Assembly: GCA_963971535.1 (NCBI GenBank)
Contig: OZ020585.1
Location: 153,328,103-153,392,102, forward strand
DNA from: Notolepis coatsorum
Taxonomy: Eukaryota > Chordata > Actinopteri > Aulopiformes > Paralepididae
DNA length: 64,000 bases
Direction of reading: 5' to 3'
Shown here piece after piece: positions 48,337-60,110 of this stretch. The notes beneath the pieces are model-generated. The model was not told the origin of the DNA and did no database searches. It was given only the letters and a program-made list of their open reading frames with translations. The position numbers were made by a program, and so were the translations under genes. The number at the start of each line of letters is the position of its first letter. Position 1 is the first letter of the stretch.

Positions 48337-50516
48337 TCACAAAGTCAGGGGGTCATGGTCGTCATTAAGAGAGTCGGGGAGCCTTGGCAACTCTATCAGC
48401 CTCGCCACGGGTCGTATGTCCGCCCCTGGACGAGCACTTCTGCCGCTCTGACCTTTCCGTCGGCACCAGTGATCACTTTGCTTACGCGGCCGGCCGGCCA
48501 CATAGCTCGGGGTAGTGACTGGTCGATAATCATGACGACTGTGCCCTCCGTCAAATTGTCTCTTTCTTTCACCCATTTCTGGCGGGTCTGTAGAGATGGT
48601 AGATAGTGGAGGAGGAAACTGTTCCAAAACTTGTCAGCCAATACTTGACTGTACCTCCACATTCTTCGGCCGTTCGCTTCTTCAGGTCTGTACACTGTCT
48701 GTGGGAGCGCGGGGTCCAGTCGCTCCATCAAGAGAGTGTTGGGGGTGACTGGGTCGACATCTACTACATCACTTGAGACGTAACCGAGGGGCTTTGAGTT
48801 CAATACTCCCTCGATCTCCGTGAGGACTGTCGTGAGGACTTCTTCCGCCACGGTCTGGGCCCCAAGCACGGCGTACTTTATTGAACGTACTTCTCGTTCC
48901 CAAGTTCCCCCGAAGTGAGGTGCATTCGGGGGGTTAAACTGGAAATCAATCTGAGAGGGAGCGAGGTGGGTCTTAAGTTCTGGGCCCATAGATTGGAAGC
49001 TCTCTCTCAGCTCTCTTTCTCCGCCTTTGAAGTTTGTCCCGTGATCAGACAATAATATAGACGGTTTTCCTTTCCGCGCTGTGAATCTCCGGAAGGCCAT
49101 AAGGAATGAGTCCGTACTCATGGTTGGAAGGAGTTCTATGTGTATCGCTCGGGTGGTCATGCATTTGAATACAATACCCCACCGCTTCTCCGTCCCTCTT
49201 CCTTTCTTCACATACAGCGGGCCGAAACAGTCCATACCGGTGGAGTGAAAGGGCTTGTCGCCGAGTCGGAGGCGACAGGGGGGTAGGTCAGCCATCCGGG
49301 GTATACTGGGCTGTGCTCGCCACTTGCGACAGTCTAGACAGGTCCGCTGGAAGCGTCGTACTGCTTCTCTTCCTTGCAGTATCCAATAGCGACGTCTGAT
49401 CTCCGCGAAGACTCTCTCTGCCCCGGCGTGGTGCACGTCCTCGTCGTATTTCTTTATGATGAGCTCTGTGACCTTGTGTCGGCTGTTTAAGACTATCGGG
49501 AACTTGACGTCATCCGTTAAGTCTGGGGCCCTCCTCAGACGACCACCCACTCTGATGAGATTATGGGCGTCGCTCTCAGGGGCCAAGTGGAGCAGTCTGC
49601 TGTCTGACGGGACTGGCTTTGATCCCTGCAGACAGTCTAGCTCGTCGGGGAACGAGTCTCTTTGGGCTCGCTGTAGCAGAAGGAGTTCTGCTTCTTCGTA
49701 GTTAGCTGCATTAATGTCAGTAGTGGACGGAACCTCAGGGTGGTGCCACAGGAATGTCTTTAACTGCGCACTCTCAAGGGTGGGGCAGTCGTCTATGTTG
49801 GGATCTGTGGGGACTAGTGTGTGTGTCAACCCACAGAACATAGATTTCTTCTTCTCTGCCTCCTCTTCACTAGCCTCCCGTGGGGTGGGTGTAGGCCACT
49901 CTTCTTCCGGGAGCTTGAGGAACTCGGGACCGTCACTATAGAGATTGTGACGTGTGAGGTCATCCAGGGACATTCCCCGTGTGATGACGTCGGCTGGGTT
50001 CTGCTTTGTGTCCACATACCTCCAGCATGCTGCTTCTGTTAAATCTTGGATCTCTGTGATTCTGACTCCCACGAAGACCTTGTATCTACACGAATCGGAC
50101 TGGATCCATGTGAGTACGGTCATGGAGTCTGACCACAGGATTGTTCTTTGCACCGGGATGGTGAGTTCACGTTGGATTAACGTGGCGAGTTGCGCTCCTA
50201 CTAGGGCTGCGCAGAGCTCTAGACGCGGGATAGATTGTTGCTTGCAGGGGGCTATTCTTGAGCGAGCCAGGATGAAGGCAGTATGTATTTCTCCTCCCTC
50301 CTCTCGGGCCCGCAAGTAGGCCACCGACCCGTAGGCTACTTCGGAGGCGTCGCTGAAGACGTGCAGGTCCATCAGACACGTCTCCGGCCTCACTGTGGGT
50401 GGGAAGTAGCTGCGGCGTATGTTGACACCTGGGAGCGAGCTGAGTTCTGTCTCCCACTCTCTCCATGTGGAAGCAAGGTGGTCGGGTATGGGGTCGTCCC
50501 AGCCCTGGTCCTTGTA
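48337..50516 (-). pseudogene. BEL-2 RNase H and integrase
   Basis: Starts after the TGA at 50517. RNase H (FSDASEVAYGS, LWSDSMTVLTW, KQNPADVITRG), then integrase H2C2 (HHAGAERVF, CLDC) and the D,D,E residues in GMDCFGPLY, LLSDHGTNFKGG and GGTWEREVRS. Relative to BEL-1 it lacks three residues after VRSIK and has a 4-base deletion near 48415 that shifts the last residues; the proper ending (ARLIELPRLPD) sits in another frame to 48337. Confidence 0.88.
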
Positions 50517-51788
50517 TCATAGCGCTCGTACAATCATCTTTGCCCTGGTGGTGTAAGGTAGAATACATCCCAACGGGTCATATTGTCTGGCGAGTGTTCT
50601 ATATACACTCCGTCTTGTTGTCGGTAGTGAAATCGACCTTCCCTGCTCCTTGGTCAGGGGTGTGTGTCTATAATGGAGCGAGTCTGTTTTGAAACGCCAG
50701 ACCAGTCCCAATGTCATTTCTTGGGCTTCACCTGGGATGGTCGCCATCCAGGTCTCGCTGCTTGCTGCCTTGTCCTCTGGGGAGAGGCTGCGCAATACTT
50801 GAGGGTCGCTGCTGGCCCACTGCCGGAGATCAAAGCCGCCTTTGATCAGGGAGGCGCGGAGCTTGAGTAGGAGGGCCTCGGCCTCTTCTGGCGTCGAGAC
50901 GCTTTGCAGACAGTTGTCCACGTAGAAACTCTTTTCTACACTTTGTCGGGCCTCCTCATCAGCTGCTGGGTCCTCTGTGACGTGTTTTTGCAGTGCGAAC
51001 GTAGCACAGCATGGGCTGCATGTGGTTCCGAAAGGGAGGACTTCCCATTGATAGATGGATGGTTGCTCATCCCCGATCCTCTCTCTCCATAAGAACCGCA
51101 GCAGGGGCTTGTCCTCTTCCACTAGTCGCACCTGCAGGAACATCCCTTTGATGTCGCCGCTGATGGCCACCTTGTTCTGGCGGAAACGTAGCAACACGCC
51201 TAGTAGAGAGGGGCCGAGTGTTGGGCCGGGCAGGAGCTCTTTATTCAGATTTTGTGATCCGATCTGGTAGCTGCAGTTAAACACAATACGATCCTTGCCG
51301 TTGTGGTGGACCTTGTGGTGCGGCACGTACCATGATTCGGTCGTCTGATCGGCCTCTTTAATGTCAATTCTCTTTATGTGTCCCGCTGTGATTAGCTTGT
51401 CAATCTCAGCGCGGTACACAGTAGCTTGAGCGGGGTCTCTGGCTAGGCGCCGCTCTGTGTTCAATAGATACCGCTCCGTCGCTTCTTTTGGGGCGTGGAA
51501 GGTAGGCATAACCTCTCGCCTCAGGAGTGGAGTTGCGTATCTCATCACTCCGTTGACTTTGACTCTCTTTGTCCCCTGCTCGAGGAGGGCTATGGCATAA
51601 ATGTCTTCCTTGGAACGAATGTGTTTCTTTTCGTTCTTAAAGGGCATTGTCTCTAGTGTCCATAGCCTCTCGACGTGCTGTAAGAGGGCGGTGTCTTCTT
51701 CTGTCACTCTGGAGTGGAGGCAGCGAGTGGCTGCTGTTCGGTTGGGAGACCTGGAGAGGGGGCCTTGTAGTGTCCATCCTAGGCGGGT
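50517..51788 (-). pseudogene. BEL-2 reverse transcriptase
   Basis: Lies between two nonsense codons. Contains [35 protein letters not shown] and FYVDNCLQS. The end codon is TGA where BEL-1 has TGG (VRAL-W). Confidence 0.9.
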
Positions 51789-54570
51789 CTAGACTGCTGC
51801 TGGACAGCCTCTAGGCCCAGTGTGGACCCGGTCCATCGGGACGATGAGGTGTGCATGGTCGGATCCTATGAGCAGGGTCGGGGTGGCGCCGTCTATGAGC
51901 GGTATAGGTAGTTGACGCAGGTGCACGTATTTGTCCATCAGCTTGGCGATGGGGTAGGTGTACCGCGACAGGCCTATGTCTTTGCTGGTGAAAGCGTTAG
52001 TGATCCTATACCATCTCTCTGGCTGCCCGCTTGCTGCGATAGTGAAGGAGATGTTCTCACCCTTGATCGTCTTCAGGTCTCTTCTTATAGTCCGAATCGT
52101 CATCGTTTCTTCGCTCCCCTGCAGCCCCAGCTGGGCCGCAGCGGATGCGAGGAGGAGGGTCTTTTCTGACCCGTCGTCAAGGACGGCGTAGGTGTCCATG
52201 ACCTTGTCCTCGTAGCTCAATGTTATGCGGACCACCTTCAAGAGCACCCGGGCGCCCCCGCTGCTGGCGCGGTCAATGTACATAACGCTTGCTTTGGTGC
52301 TGCTTGAGGGTGCGGGCTTTCTTCTGTTACTGTCATGTAAGACGTCCAAGTGGGCTCCGTCACACCGACTACACCTCTTCTTTAAGCGGCACTCGGCTGC
52401 CATGTGACTGCGCGCACAGCGGTAACAGCGGCGGTTGGACTTTATCCATTGACTCACCTCGTCGGCGGTCATCTTCTTGAACGTGTCACAGTGTGACAGC
52501 CAGTGTTCTTTTTCGCAGTACTGGCATACAATCTTCCACTTCTCTTTCGTCGAGGGGGTGCTGTGGTTCTTGTTACGCGGTACTGATTCGGCTTGGTGCA
52601 TGACGGTCACCAGCCTGCGGTTATCGTTTGATCTCCTAGGTCCCTTTCTGGAGCTTGGTACACTCCGCACGAACATATCCAGTCGTAGGCTGCTGACTTC
52701 TCTCGCCAGGAAGTCGGCCAGGTCTAGAAGGGATGGCTCGGGACCGTTGGGATCACGGTGGTCTCTTTGCCGCCTGAAGCGCTCTTGTCGGGCGGGCGGG
52801 AGCTTCTCTAATATTCTTTCAACATTAGAGTTTGCGTACAGTTCGTGCCTACCCTTTTCCTTTTGTGCCCCCAGCATCCCTACCAGGGATTGTACCTTGA
52901 TAGAGAGGTCATCTAATGAGCGATTGTCTGTGGCTGGGGGTAGACGGTCAATATTCCTTATCTCTTGTATTACGTAGTCCCATATGCGTCCATAACGTTG
53001 GTCGAGGGCTACTAGAGCCGCGGTGTATGGGGTAATTGAGTTGGAATATGCCAGCACTATATTATGCGCTCTGGGCACCTTCAGGTGCTTGAGTAGGATA
53101 GCATACTTGTACGTTTCATCGGGGACATCGGACATCATTGTCTCTAAGCACATTCGTAGCTCTGTGTACTGTGCTCTGTCCTCGTGTGTGAAGTCCGGGA
53201 ACGTCGGTGTGCCAAGGTACGATGCCATGGATGGCTGGCACATCGGTGAGCGTTGGGGGAGAGGCCTCCTAGGCGAGTCTCCCCTTACGTGTCGTTGTGG
53301 GCTGGTACCTGGTGGGTACCAAGGCCCGGGTACCCAGGTGCTGTTCCTCGGGGCTGGTCGTGCGTCAAACTCACCCTTGAGTTGAGTCAGGGGTCTGTAA
53401 CGCAGGGCCTCGGGGGTAAAGTCTGGGCTGTACTGGACCTCCTGGTCCTGTGGAGTACGATGCTGCTGTTGGGCTTGACTTTCCTCCTCTTCCTCTTCTT
53501 CTTCCTCTGCCAGGTCTTCTAGATCCTGTAATCGTCTATTTAGTCTCTCGGCAGCGTAGGCCGGTTCTTCCCTGTTGCTAGGTCTCGCATGGACTGGTCG
53601 GGGAGGGGGTTCGGAGACGTGTATAGGCTCTTTCTGTTGACCGGGCTCCGGGTCGCTTGATCGGGTAGGGGATGGTGCCCTAGACCCTTGTCTTGACGAG
53701 GCCCTGGAGCTCCGTGCGGAGGGAGGGAGAGTCGCCCTGGCAATCAGTTGCTCCATTATTTGCGCTTGTAATCGGTCGCGCTCGGCTTCGCGCTTGATGT
53801 GAGCGAGGTCGCGCTCTGCTTCGCGCTGGGCTTGGGCTGCGTCGCGCTGTGCATTGGCGGCTTCGCGCTGTGCATCGGCGGCGGCGCGCTGGGCTTCGGC
53901 GCGGTCCCTTTCAATATTCTCTTCCGTCTGGAGGCGTCTGGTCTCCAGGCGTATGCGGTCGTCTTCACTCCTTTGCTGCGCCTGGAAGCGCTCTCGCTGG
54001 GTCGCAGAGTGTTCGCGTTCACTAAGGGCTTGCGCTTGGAGCTGCGCGTGGAAGCGTTCTCTTTGGTCTGCAGATTGTTCGCGCTCACTCAGTTGTTGAG
54101 CCTGCAGGCGGTCTCTTTCCATGGTAGAGTGTTCGCGCTCACTTTGGTGTTGCGCGCGGAGGCGCTCTTGTTCTATGGAAGAATGTTCGCGCTCGCTAAG
54201 CGTCTGTGCTTGGAGTCGATCGCGTTCAGTGGAGGCTGCCAGGGTGGCGATAAATGCCTGTGCCAGCATCTTGTCCGCCTCGCTGGGGGAAGACACTGAT
54301 GGAGGTGATCGGCTTCTGGCAGTGCTCGTTGGAGATCCGTTCTCCTGTCGCGCTCCGAGGAGGTCCATCTCCTGGGTGCGCGTCTCTTCTGGTGGTGGGT
54401 CGGGTTCCGTCCCTGGAGCGCTTTCTTTATCCTGGAGCTCTCCGGGGACTATCCCGTGGACGTTGGAGGGGGGTAAAGTCATGTCATGTCCCTCCTGGTC
54501 CCCCCCGTGAGCTTGGTCAGTTACGTTAGAACCCACTAGGGTCTCTACTGGCAGGGTCGCCTGGTCGGTA
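51789..54570 (-). pseudogene. BEL-2 Gag and protease
   Basis: Gag with a long charged coiled coil, zinc knuckles [26 protein letters not shown] and [13 protein letters not shown], and protease [13 protein letters not shown]. It ends in TAG (51789-51791) where BEL-1 has GAG. The first 20 or so residues of the open frame (to 54626) are SINE-like tail, not Gag. The coiled coil is longer than in BEL-1 through repeats of an SEREHS-type unit. Confidence 0.9.
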
Positions 54571-54699
54571 GGGACCCTGATGTAAACAAGACGAAAGTCT
54601 TTCTCTGGTCTGCATCCCCTTAACAATTGTGTGTATTGAGCCGTACTGTATTGTACCCATTCTGCAATCTGTTAATAACGTTTTCATTCATTCATTCAG
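54571..54699 (+). repeat. SINE-like tail, copy 4
   Basis: GGGACCCTGATGTAAAC to the (ATTC)n end; it replaces the start of BEL-2. Confidence 0.8.
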
Positions 54700-55110
54700 G
54701 AGCAAAGGTCAATGACCAAACACACCCAGACTACATACCATCTGTATTCCCTTCAACATCACAGTCTACACCATCTACGTCAACAAACATCAGTCGCCAT
54801 GAGCGGCGTGAAAAAAGGAGAGGGATGCAGCCAAGGAGGATGGTGACCAACAGAGAACCAAGGTCGAGTCAAGCTCCTTGACCACTTCATCTGTGGACAG
54901 CAACGACACCAAATGCAAGATGATGACAGGTGTTACCTGGCCAGTGCTTCAGCACTTGTTTTCTTTCTTGCACACAGAGAAGACAAGGAGCACCATAATC
55001 TCACCCATAGATCAGCTATTTATCACCCTTGTCAAACTGCGTCACGACATGTCCTTTGACCTCATCTCCCACATCAGAGGTGTGTCAAAGGCAACAGTCA
55101 TTAGTGATGT
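54700..55110 (+). pseudogene. DDE_4-type transposase remnant (Harbinger/ISL2EU-like)
   Basis: WPVLQHLFSFLHTEKTRSTI followed by QLFITLVKLRHDMSFDLISH and a VSKATVIS helix resembles the helix-turn-helix before DDE_Tnp_4 domains in THAP-linked and Harbinger/ISL2EU transposases. The preceding part (ERREKRRGMQPRR) is in another frame, so at least one frameshift is present. The catalytic domain is missing; after about 55110 the sequence changes to a GATTCGAC/GAATCG-rich repeat. Confidence 0.5.
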
Positions 55111-55282
55111 GCCCAACGGATCATTTCAGTGAGTGAGCGATTCGATACGCGCTCACGGCAATGAACCGATTCACTGATTCGACTCACGGTTCACGGTTCA
55201 GTGGCGCTTCCGGATCCCGCTGCGAATCAAAAACTATAAAAAAATTTGGCAGATGTTATACATACAATTACATACAATTATA

Positions 55283-55347
55283 CATACAATTGTTAAGGGG
55301 ATGCAAACCAGAGAAAGACTTTCGTCTTGTTTACATCAGGATCCCCC
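55283..55347 (-). repeat. SINE-like tail, copy 5 (partial)
   Basis: ATTGTTAAGGGGATGCAAAC to CAGGATCCCC. Confidence 0.75.
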
Positions 55348-55381
55348 TGTTTACATCAGTAATCATCGGTAACATTTAGAA

Positions 55382-55600
55382 TTGATTTCAAGGTCCTCCT
55401 CCTTATATACAAAGTATAAACATTGCGATCATCTACTATTGAAGGTTCCGAGCCACAGTCTAAAGAAAATCAGTGATGCAGCCTTTGCTAACTATGCACC
55501 AAAGTTATGGAACACACTACCTATGGACATTAGGGAAGCTAGATCTCTTAATATTTTCAGAAATAAGCTAAAAACGTACCTCTTCACCATAGCCTTCTAA
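55382..55600 (+). pseudogene. LINE ORF2 C-terminus
   Basis: Ends FANYAPKLWNTLPMDIREA, then FRNKLKTYLFTIAF and stop, the normal end of L2-type LINE polymerases. Only about 70 residues remain. Confidence 0.8.
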
Positions 55601-56440
55601 TACACCCCGCTGTTGATTGTACTGTAGCACTATTTTACTCTGGCCATTCTATTGCATAATTTTACTATCTATTCTACTATTCTATTATTGCACTGTATTA
55701 TTGGTGTGCAAACCAGTCAACTTACAAAAAAGAGCCTGTTGGAGGATTTCAACAAGATAAATGCGACAACATTGCAAAATATTTCACTATAATATTTCAA
55801 AGTGAAGTAAAAAATATTATAATAATTATTTGATCATGTTAAATAAGTGTGACTGACTGACGACTGTGACTGTACTGTAGCAACACTGACACTCACAGCA
55901 CACAGCAGGCGCAGCAGGCGTCGGTGTCGGGACACGCATGGTCCAGTGACGGACGGCAGTAGTATAGTACACCAACGGAAATATTAAAGTTACACGTTGA
56001 CCTATAATTCCGCCAAAGGATAATAAAAAAAACCCAACTAATGCTATGTTAAATGCTATGTAAACAGCATTGTTTTCAAGGATTAGAGAGACATTTGTGA
56101 TTGACCTGTGATACAGTCCACATTACAGTTCTACTTTTGTTTTGATGTGAAAAGTGATGCTGCATAAGATGACTGCACTTAGCACTGACTGAGAAAGTAC
56201 ACATTACAGTTCTACTTTATAAAATGCTAATTGTAAATATGTTTGTCAATGTTAATAATATGAGAGACCACATTACAGTTCTACTTTTGTTTTGATGTGA
56301 ACTTAGCACTGACTGAGAAAGTACATATTACAGTTCTACTTTGACATTTAAAATGTTGGACCAAAGCATTGCATGTAATTAGAATACAGGCAAATAAAAG
56401 TAATTTAGTTTAAAGTACAATCTTGGCTGTCTTTTTCTCT
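55601..56440. repeat. Interval with short repeats
   Basis: ACATTACAGTTCTACTTT recurs four times (about 56117-56342), twice with TTGTTTTGATGTGA and twice with TTAGCACTGACTGAGAAAGT. No gene is seen. Confidence 0.6.
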
Positions 56441-56477
56441 CAACGCTTCAATAGGTAGATGACTAAATGTAAATGTA

Positions 56478-56594
56478 AAATCAAATTTTAACAGATTGCA
56501 GAATGGGTACAGTACAGTCCAGCTCAATACATACAATTGTTAAGGGGGTGCAGACCTGAGAAATACTTTCGTCTTGTTTACATCAGGGTCCCCC
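56478..56594 (-). repeat. SINE-like tail, copy 6
   Basis: TTTAACAGATTGCAGAATGG to CAGGGTCCCCC. Confidence 0.8.
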
Positions 56595-56664
56595 AACAAT
56601 TAGCATTTCAATGGTGTGTGTGGGGGTTGCCAATCCAATGTCACACCTACACAGGCTAGTCACT

Positions 56665-56912
56665 CTACCCCCCTGTTGGGATGGAGGGAGAGACGAGAAG
56701 TTTAATGTACATTAGATCTCTTGTTTTCGAGACTATTCTATTGGCTTGCCTTAGAGTAGCCTGTTCATACATAGACTGCAGGGATGGGTGACCTTTCACC
56801 CCTATGATCTTCCATGCGGTCTGCATCAGACGGACCAGTTTGGACTTTAATTGTACAGACAGGTTACCAAACCAAGCTGTAATACCATATCTGATGAGAC
56901 TCTCTAATACAG
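56665..56912 (-). pseudogene. LINE ORF2 C-terminal fragment
   Basis: Translation: SLIRYGITAWFGNLSVQLKS and KIIGVKGHPSLQSMYEQATL, the post-RT region seen in the LINE at 4358, ending in an early stop. Too short for function. Confidence 0.75.
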
Positions 56913-56930
56913 ATTGGTAGAAAAGTCACC

Positions 56931-57207
56931 ATGGTACAGTGGTACCATTCCCATTTCGCACACGGAGGCCAGCCGTGTATAGGTGTAACAGACTGACAGC
57001 CAATGAAATGGGTGCATTTGTCACGCTGTCCAAGGAGCTGAACTGCTCTCGTGCAGCCGTGTTCGAATCCCGGTGGGGGACCCTGATGTAAACAAGACAA
57101 ACGTCTTTCTCTGCTCTGCATCCCCTTAAACATTTTGTGTGTATTGAGCCATACTGTATTGTACCCATTCTGCAATCAGTTAAATAAAGTTTTCATTAAT
57201 TCATTCT
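56931..57207 (+). mobile_element. Possible full-length copy of the SINE family
   Basis: A box A-like TGGTACAGTGGTACC near 56934 and box B-like GTTCGAATCCCGG at 57060-57072 stand before the complete tail (GGGGGACCC at 57074 to the TTAATTCATTC end, about 57207). It is the only copy in the window with a tRNA-like part. The head is weak, so this could also be chance adjacency. Confidence 0.45.
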
Positions 57208-57379
57208 GTCCATCTGTCTCTCTCACTTGTTTAATCTTTCACTGCAACACTGGTTCTCTCGCAAAACCCCAAACGTTACAATGCCCGCTACGATTGTGCA
57301 ATAAAAAAATTGTTTCGTTTGAGTTTACTCAGTTTATTTGATCAGGGACAGTGCATATCAATCAACAGTTATACATTTA

Positions 57380-57600
57380 TAAATTGATTTATTTTTTATT
57401 TGATTTGAAGTCTTTATTTCGAACATGCAATGAATACAACAAACAATAACAAAAAAGAAAAACAACTCAATCTGCATGTTCGAAAAGGAGTAGGAAGAAG
57501 TATACACTTATTTAATCCTACCCCTTTTCCACTACTCAAATGAGTGTACTAATGAATACAATTACAGAAGAAAAAACATTATTATCAAACCAGATTGGAG
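57380..57600 (-). repeat. LINE 3'-end remnant
   Basis: TCTTTATTTCGAACATGCA and GCATGTTCGAAAAGGAGTAG form an inverted pair, with CCTACCCCTTTTCC, like fish LINE 3' UTRs on the minus strand. Confidence 0.4.
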
Positions 57601-57609
57601 GAGTGTAAA

Positions 57610-58535
57610 GGGGATAGTAAGAGACTATGGAAAACATTGAATGAAGCTGGGTAGAAATAAAATGGGCAAAACGCCATCATTTATTGAGTCAGATGGTATA
57701 TTCACCACTAAACCATTTGACATTGCAACTCATTTCAACAATTACTTTGTTTCCAAGGTAAACACAATTATAAATCAAATGTTGCCAATGAGTGGTAAGC
57801 TGTCAGACTCTGTAATTAAAAAACTTATAATGTATGACAAGAAATGCTGATTTAAATTTAAATGCACAAGTCCAAATGATATTGAAAAGCTCCTCCTAGC
57901 ACTTAAACCAGATAAACCTTGCGGTGTTGATAATCTGAATGGAACACTGCTACAAATCTCTGCAAAATGTGTGGCTAAGCCACTATCACATATATTTAAT
58001 TTATGTTTTGAAGAGAGGGTCTTTCCTCAGCCTTGGAAAATAGCCAAAGTAACTCCACTACCAAAGAACTGTAAATAGCCATTTACAGGTTCAAACAGTA
58101 GGCCCATTAGTATTTTACCAGTAATAGGTAAGTTATTGGAAGGAATTGTGTTCAAGCAGATTCAAAAGTATTTCAACAAAAACAACAGTAAATTCTGATT
58201 TCCAGCATGCATACAATGTAGGATACTCTACAGGAACTGCTTTAACATCTCTTACAGATAGCTGGCTACAACTGATCGATAGGAAGTTAGTTGTGGGTAC
58301 AGTGCTCTTGAATTTCAGTGCGGCTTTCGACATCATAGATCATGGCCTATTATTATTGAAATTACACACATATGGGCTTGAAGACACTGCCATGGAATGG
58401 ATGAGAAGCTACTTGTCTAATAGACAACAATGTGTTGTATTTAATGGTTCCATGTCAAATATGGTAACACTCCAGTGTGGTATTCCCCAAGGAAGTTGTA
58501 AAGGAACCCCTCCTTTACTCTATATTTGTAAATAA
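57610..58535 (+). pseudogene. LINE RT remnant 1
   Basis: Pieces in changing frames: KMGKTPSFIESDGIFTT and HFNNYFVSKVN, then LKPDKPCGVDNLNGTLLQIS, PQPWKIAKVTPLPKNCK, RPISILPVIGKLLEGIVFKQ, and LLNFSAAFDIIDHGLLLLKL with CGIPQGSCKGTPPLLYICK. At least two stops or shifts; the catalytic FADD block is missing. Confidence 0.8.
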
Positions 58536-58679
58536 TAATAATAATCTTCATTTATATAGCAATGTATAGAGCCATAACATACTGGAATAGGATCCCATTA
58601 CATATTATACGGACGGAAAACAAGGACAATCACAACAAGTTATTTTCTTAAAGTGCGTTTGTGTATGTGCGAGTGCAGA

Positions 58680-58935
58680 ATGTTATCGCCCTATTTCCAG
58701 ATTGTCTGTAATGGCCAAAGTCTTTGAATCTCTTGTAAACAAACTGAAAAAGTTTCTAGCTGACCATAATATTCTTAACAAGTTTCAGTCAGGCTTCAGA
58801 TCCATAGTACTTCAGTGACTATGCTAGTCTCAAATGACATAATTGAAGCACTAGACAAGAAAAAACTGTGCAGCATTGTTTGTTGATCCGTCTAAAGCGT
58901 TTGACTCTGTGGATCACGCATTATTGCTGATGTGA
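58680..58935 (+). pseudogene. LINE RT remnant 2
   Basis: RLSVMAKVFESLVNKLKKFL, NILNKFQSGFR and DPSKAFDSVDHALLL are RT blocks of another LINE, broken by frameshifts. Confidence 0.7.
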
Positions 58936-59125
58936 TTATGCTTCTTGCCACTGCACAAATGGCCTTCTGTATTTGTATTTGATTTGTATGTTTTTTGTTT
59001 AATGCCCTTGTTTTTATGTTGAAACTTGTTGTGTGCCGTGTTGGTCAGGACTCCCTGGAAGAAGATATATTGTATCTCAATGGGACATTCCTGGATAAAT
59101 AAAGGATATAAAAAAAAAATAGAAA
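58936..59125 (+). repeat. 3' tail of LINE remnant 2
   Basis: TGTATCTCAATGGGACATTC then GGATAAATAAAGGATAT and an A run. Confidence 0.6.
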
Positions 59126-59237
59126 AGAAAATAGCTGACACTTTTATCCAAAGCGACTTACAAGTTCTGTTCGACAAGTCATCAGGAAGGGCTCAACTCT
59201 ATCAGCTGAGTAACAATGTTGACCAAAGTGTTGAGTG

Positions 59238-59605
59238 CTACACCCGAGGCCTTCCTACACCTGCAGAGAGAACCTGAGGAGAAAGACAGCCATAGAGACA
59301 AGGCAGGATGTAGTTGTTCCTGAGTCGCTCCATTATGGCATGCTCAGGCTTCCAGATGAAGAAGGGATGGAGCTGGAAGTATTTGGGTGATGGCAGCTCA
59401 GAAGTGGAATCAATGAGTTCAGGCTGAGGTGGATGACGCCACAAGGACACCATATTCATAAGATGCCGGACCGGTCGGGACCCTGGCCATAGACCCAAGG
59501 CTTCCAGCTCAGTCTTTGTCCAGATGCGCTGTTGGAGAGAGCAGTTCCATTGGCTGACATCCTGGTCAGAACTGGGGGCAGAGGCAGGCTGGGCAGGTGC
59601 AGAGG
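59238..59605 (-). CDS. Candidate exon 2 of an unnamed fish gene family
   Basis: Read from the acceptor TGTGCCTGCAG (59606-59616 region): DVSQWNCSLQQRIWTKTELE, HPFFIWKPEHAIMERLRNNY, ILPCLYGC and SAGVGRPRV before a stop. The FIWKPEH...RLRNNYILPC segment resembles multicopy fish proteins that I tentatively connect with DUF6729; function unknown. The frame ends early at 59238, which may mean a donor site nearby or a broken copy. Confidence 0.4.
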
Positions 59606-59928
59606 AGGCTGCAGGCACATTTCAGAAACAGTAGTTAGTAAAGAATTGTGAGTAATATTATTGGCAAAACTTAGCCTGAAGTATATAATTAGGTTGCTGT
59701 TTATCAAAAAAAATAAATAATAATAATTGTTCTTGTTACTGACTCGTGTCAATCTTCCATGTTTTCGCTATAGTGTGTAGACCTTGCTACACATGTATTT
59801 CGTTCATAGTGTTTATGGACAATGAGATGGGAGTGGAACTTTGTACATGCCCTTTGGGCTTCGTTCCCTCCTAGCACTGTTTTTTTATATAATGTGCTAA
59901 ATAAATAAAATAAACTAAACATATGAAG

Positions 59929-60110
59929 CTAAATACTCTGCTCTCACATTGTAACTTCCTGGGGGCTTGTTCAGAGGAGGCTGCAGGTAGACGTGCTGCA
60001 GGTAGAGGTGCAGATTATTAGGTTGCTGTTTATCATAATGAAGCTAAATACTCTGCTCTCACATTGTAGCTTCATGAGGGCTTGTTCAGAGGAGGCTGCA
60101 GGTAGCGGTG
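59929..60110. repeat. About 115-bp direct duplication
   Basis: GAAGCTAAATACTCTGCTCT followed by CACATTGTARCTTC and TTGTTCAGAGGAGGCTGCAG occurs twice, separated by TTATTAGGTTGCTGTTTATC, which also appears near 59683. Confidence 0.8.

Larger units (their letters stand above)
46906..54570 (-). mobile_element. BEL-2, older BEL/Pao element without 5' LTR
   Basis: Same family as BEL-1. Complete 3' LTR (46906-48241), polypurine tract and polyprotein gene, but Gag is cut at 54570 by a SINE-like tail and no 5' LTR or primer site follows. The polyprotein stays in one frame except for two nonsense codons and a 4-base deletion. Confidence 0.93.

Noticed and set aside
54567-54626. An N-terminal extension of BEL-2 Gag reading through to 54626
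   Set aside because: These residues are the translated SINE-like tail; the same peptide wording appears at every tail copy.
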